From positions 1-6,396 of the forward strand of contig JAGLLQ010000257.1 of NCBI GenBank assembly GCA_023140455.1: 6,396 bases of DNA, read 5' to 3'. Source of the DNA: Desulfobacteraceae bacterium. Its GTDB lineage: Bacteria > Desulfobacterota > Desulfobacteria > Desulfobacterales > Desulfobacteraceae. Below are positions 4,976 through 6,396 of the stretch, piece by piece. Under the pieces are notes generated by a model. It ran no database searches and was not told the DNA's origin. It was given only the letters and a program-made list of their open reading frames with translations. Every line of letters begins with the position of its first letter. Position 1 is the stretch's first letter. The translations under genes were made by a program, and so were the position numbers.

Positions 4976-6396
4976 ATGAAACGAAATGTATATCTTGATA
5001 TGAAAAGTATTGAACAGGCAAAAAAGATTTTGTTTGATAATTTTAAAGATCTTACCATGCCTGTTGAAACTATAAAAACTGTTGATTCATTTGAAAGAGT
5101 GCTTGCAGAACCAGTATTCGCTGCAACATCTTCACCTAATTTTCATGCTGCTGCAATGGATGGAGTTGCTGTTAATGCAGAAGTCACCTTTGGTGCTAAC
5201 CCTGATGCTCCTAAAAGTCTGGTAATTGGTAAAGATGCTTTTTGGAGAAATACAGGACATGTTATGCCTGAAAATGCCAATGCGGTTATTATGATAGAGC
5301 ATCTTAACATTATAGATGATGAAAATATTGAAATTGAAAATCCGGTTTTTCCCTGGCAGAATGTAAGGAAAATGGGAGAAGATATTGTTGCAACAGAGTT
5401 ATTATTTCCAAGGGGCCACAAAGTTGATGCCTATTCCATGGGTGCTCTTTTATCCGGCGGGATTTTTGAAGTTCGGGTTCATAAAAGACCACAGGTTCTG
5501 ATTGTCCCAACAGGATCAGAGTTGAAGCAATGGGATGATATTAAGACAGCAACTTTGGAGCCGGGTGATGTAATAGAATCAAACTCTACAGTTCTGGGAC
5601 ATCTTTGCAAAGGGTTTGGAGCAGATTTTAAATCTCATACAATGTTGAAAGATGACCTTGAGACAATTAAGGATGCTGTAAAGCAGGCAACTTTAAACCC
5701 TCAATATGATGTGGTTATGATAATAGGTGGATCATCTGCCGGCTCTATGGATTATGCAAAGCCTGTTATTTCAGGCTTAGGTGAAATTTTTGTCCATGGT
5801 GTTACAATGATGCCGGGCAAGCCTGTGCTTTTTGGCAAGGTTCATGATACACCGGTTTTTGGAATTCCCGGATACCCTGTTTCTGCAATTGTAGCATTTG
5901 AACAATTTGCAGGTCCTTTGCTTGCTGAGATACAAAAATTCAGAGCAGGCAGAAGAAATATTGTGAAAGTAAAACCTTCAAGAAAAATCACATCAAAGTT
6001 GGGCCAGGAAGAATTTATAAGAATGAAGATCGGTTCTGTGGATGGCAAATTTATTGCATCTCAGCTTCCCCGGGGTTCAGGAAGTATAACTACATTAACA
6101 GAGGCTGACGGTATTATCAGAATACCTTCAAACAGTGAAGGGGTGTTGGAAACCGAAGAAATCAATGCTGAACTTCTAAAGCCCCTTGAAGAAATAGAAA
6201 AAACAATTGTAATAACAGGGTCACATGATAATACACTTGATTTACTTGCCGATCAGATTAGAAAAGATAATAAGGATTTCAGTATATCCTCAAGCCATGT
6301 CGGGAGTATGGGCGGCCTTATGGGAATTAAAAAAGGTGTATGTCACATAGCAGGCGCTCATCTTCTTGACCCTGAAGACGGCACATATAATATTTC
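4976..6396 (+). CDS. MoeA fused to a C-terminal PBP-like domain (partial, runs off the 3' edge)
   Basis: The first 473 codons are present without a stop. MoeA-PBP fusions are usually about 640 residues, so roughly a quarter is missing. The MoeA portion has HAAAMDGVAV (57-66), NTGHVMPENANAVIMIEH (92-109), IVPTGSEL (176-183), GGSSAGSMDY (251-260), HGVTMMPGKP (274-283), FGIPGYPVSA (295-304) and domain IV with RGSGSITTLTEADGI (366-380). From residue 410 a new domain begins (TIVITGSHDNTLDLL), continuing with GSMGGLMGIKKG (443-454) and CHIAGAHLLDPEDGTYN (456-472). This resembles the PBP_like family (PF12727), related to LysR-type and periplasmic binding folds. With no signal peptide it should be cytoplasmic, perhaps binding oxyanion or a pterin ligand; that is inference. 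The ATG at 4976 has a weak AGCGAG at 4961-4966; an ATG at codon 9 (5000) is an alternative. Substitutions relative to the stand-alone MoeA (DGYA to DGVA, GAD to NAN, TGDE to TGSE) suggest altered specificity or activity. Confidence 0.9.
   Translation, partial: MKRNVYLDMKSIEQAKKILFDNFKDLTMPVETIKTVDSFERVLAEPVFAATSSPNFHAAAMDGVAVNAEVTFGANPDAPKSLVIGKDAFWRNTGHVMPENANAVIMIEHLNIIDDENIEIENPVFPWQNVRKMGEDIVATELLFPRGHKVDAYSMGALLSGGIFEVRVHKRPQVLIVPTGSELKQWDDIKTATLEPGDVIESNSTVLGHLCKGFGADFKSHTMLKDDLETIKDAVKQATLNPQYDVVMIIGGSSAGSMDYAKPVISGLGEIFVHGVTMMPGKPVLFGKVHDTPVFGIPGYPVSAIVAFEQFAGPLLAEIQKFRAGRRNIVKVKPSRKITSKLGQEEFIRMKIGSVDGKFIASQLPRGSGSITTLTEADGIIRIPSNSEGVLETEEINAELLKPLEEIEKTIVITGSHDNTLDLLADQIRKDNKDFSISSSHVGSMGGLMGIKKGVCHIAGAHLLDPEDGTYNI

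Noticed and set aside
5000..5002. Alternative ATG start for the MoeA-PBP gene at codon 9
   Set aside because: No better ribosome binding site precedes it. The ATG at 4976 has a weak AGCGAG at 4961-4966 and keeps the full N-terminal helix, so it is preferred, though not proven.
5143..5421. Minus-strand open frame of 92 codons, with others at 5310-5510 and 5842-6048
   Set aside because: All are antisense to the MoeA-PBP gene, whose + strand frame is open from 4976 to the window end and carries clear MoeA motifs.

Overview
The window is an AT-rich bacterial chromosomal segment with five genes, all on the + strand and closely packed. In order they are rsmA (16S rRNA adenine dimethyltransferase), an HD-GYP-type signalling protein, dapL (LL-diaminopimelate aminotransferase), a stand-alone moeA, and a second moeA fused to a periplasmic-binding-protein-like (PBP-like) domain. 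The last gene runs off the 3' edge. I see no mobile element, CRISPR array, tRNA or rRNA. The gene set suggests a strict or facultative anaerobe, most likely a Desulfobacterota (former Deltaproteobacteria) lineage such as a low-GC relative of Desulfobacula. Supporting points are the DapL route to diaminopimelate, tandem MoeA proteins including a MoeA-PBP fusion, and an HD-GYP protein of a style I associate with that group. This placement is inference from gene content, not a database result.

Layout. Positions 1-91 are an AT-rich leader with at most a weak promoter. rsmA (92-952) overlaps the HD-GYP gene (946-2382) by 7 nt. A strong GGAGG Shine-Dalgarno inside the end of rsmA fixes the downstream start at 946 rather than at the GTG at 922. 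The only sizeable gap (2383-2487, 105 bp) carries a consensus TTGACA -35 element that overlaps the HD-GYP stop codon. It also holds a 20-bp direct repeat (19/20 identical) flanking a central complementary arm, so two mutually exclusive A/U-only hairpins can form ahead of dapL. dapL (2488-3708) and moeA (3708-4937) overlap by one base (TAATG). The moeA-PBP fusion (4976 to beyond 6396) follows after 38 bp.

Function. The left half combines ribosome maturation (RsmA) with a probable cyclic-di-GMP signalling protein. The right half combines lysine/peptidoglycan precursor synthesis (DapL) with the last step of molybdenum or tungsten cofactor assembly (two MoeA paralogues). The two MoeA proteins differ at several signature positions, which fits divided labour, for example Mo versus W or different target enzymes. 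The sequence alone cannot say which. Nothing here is clearly a new system. The points most worth a second look are the MoeA pair with its PBP-like fusion, the altered GYP signature and insertion in the HD-GYP protein, and the repeat/hairpin leader before dapL.
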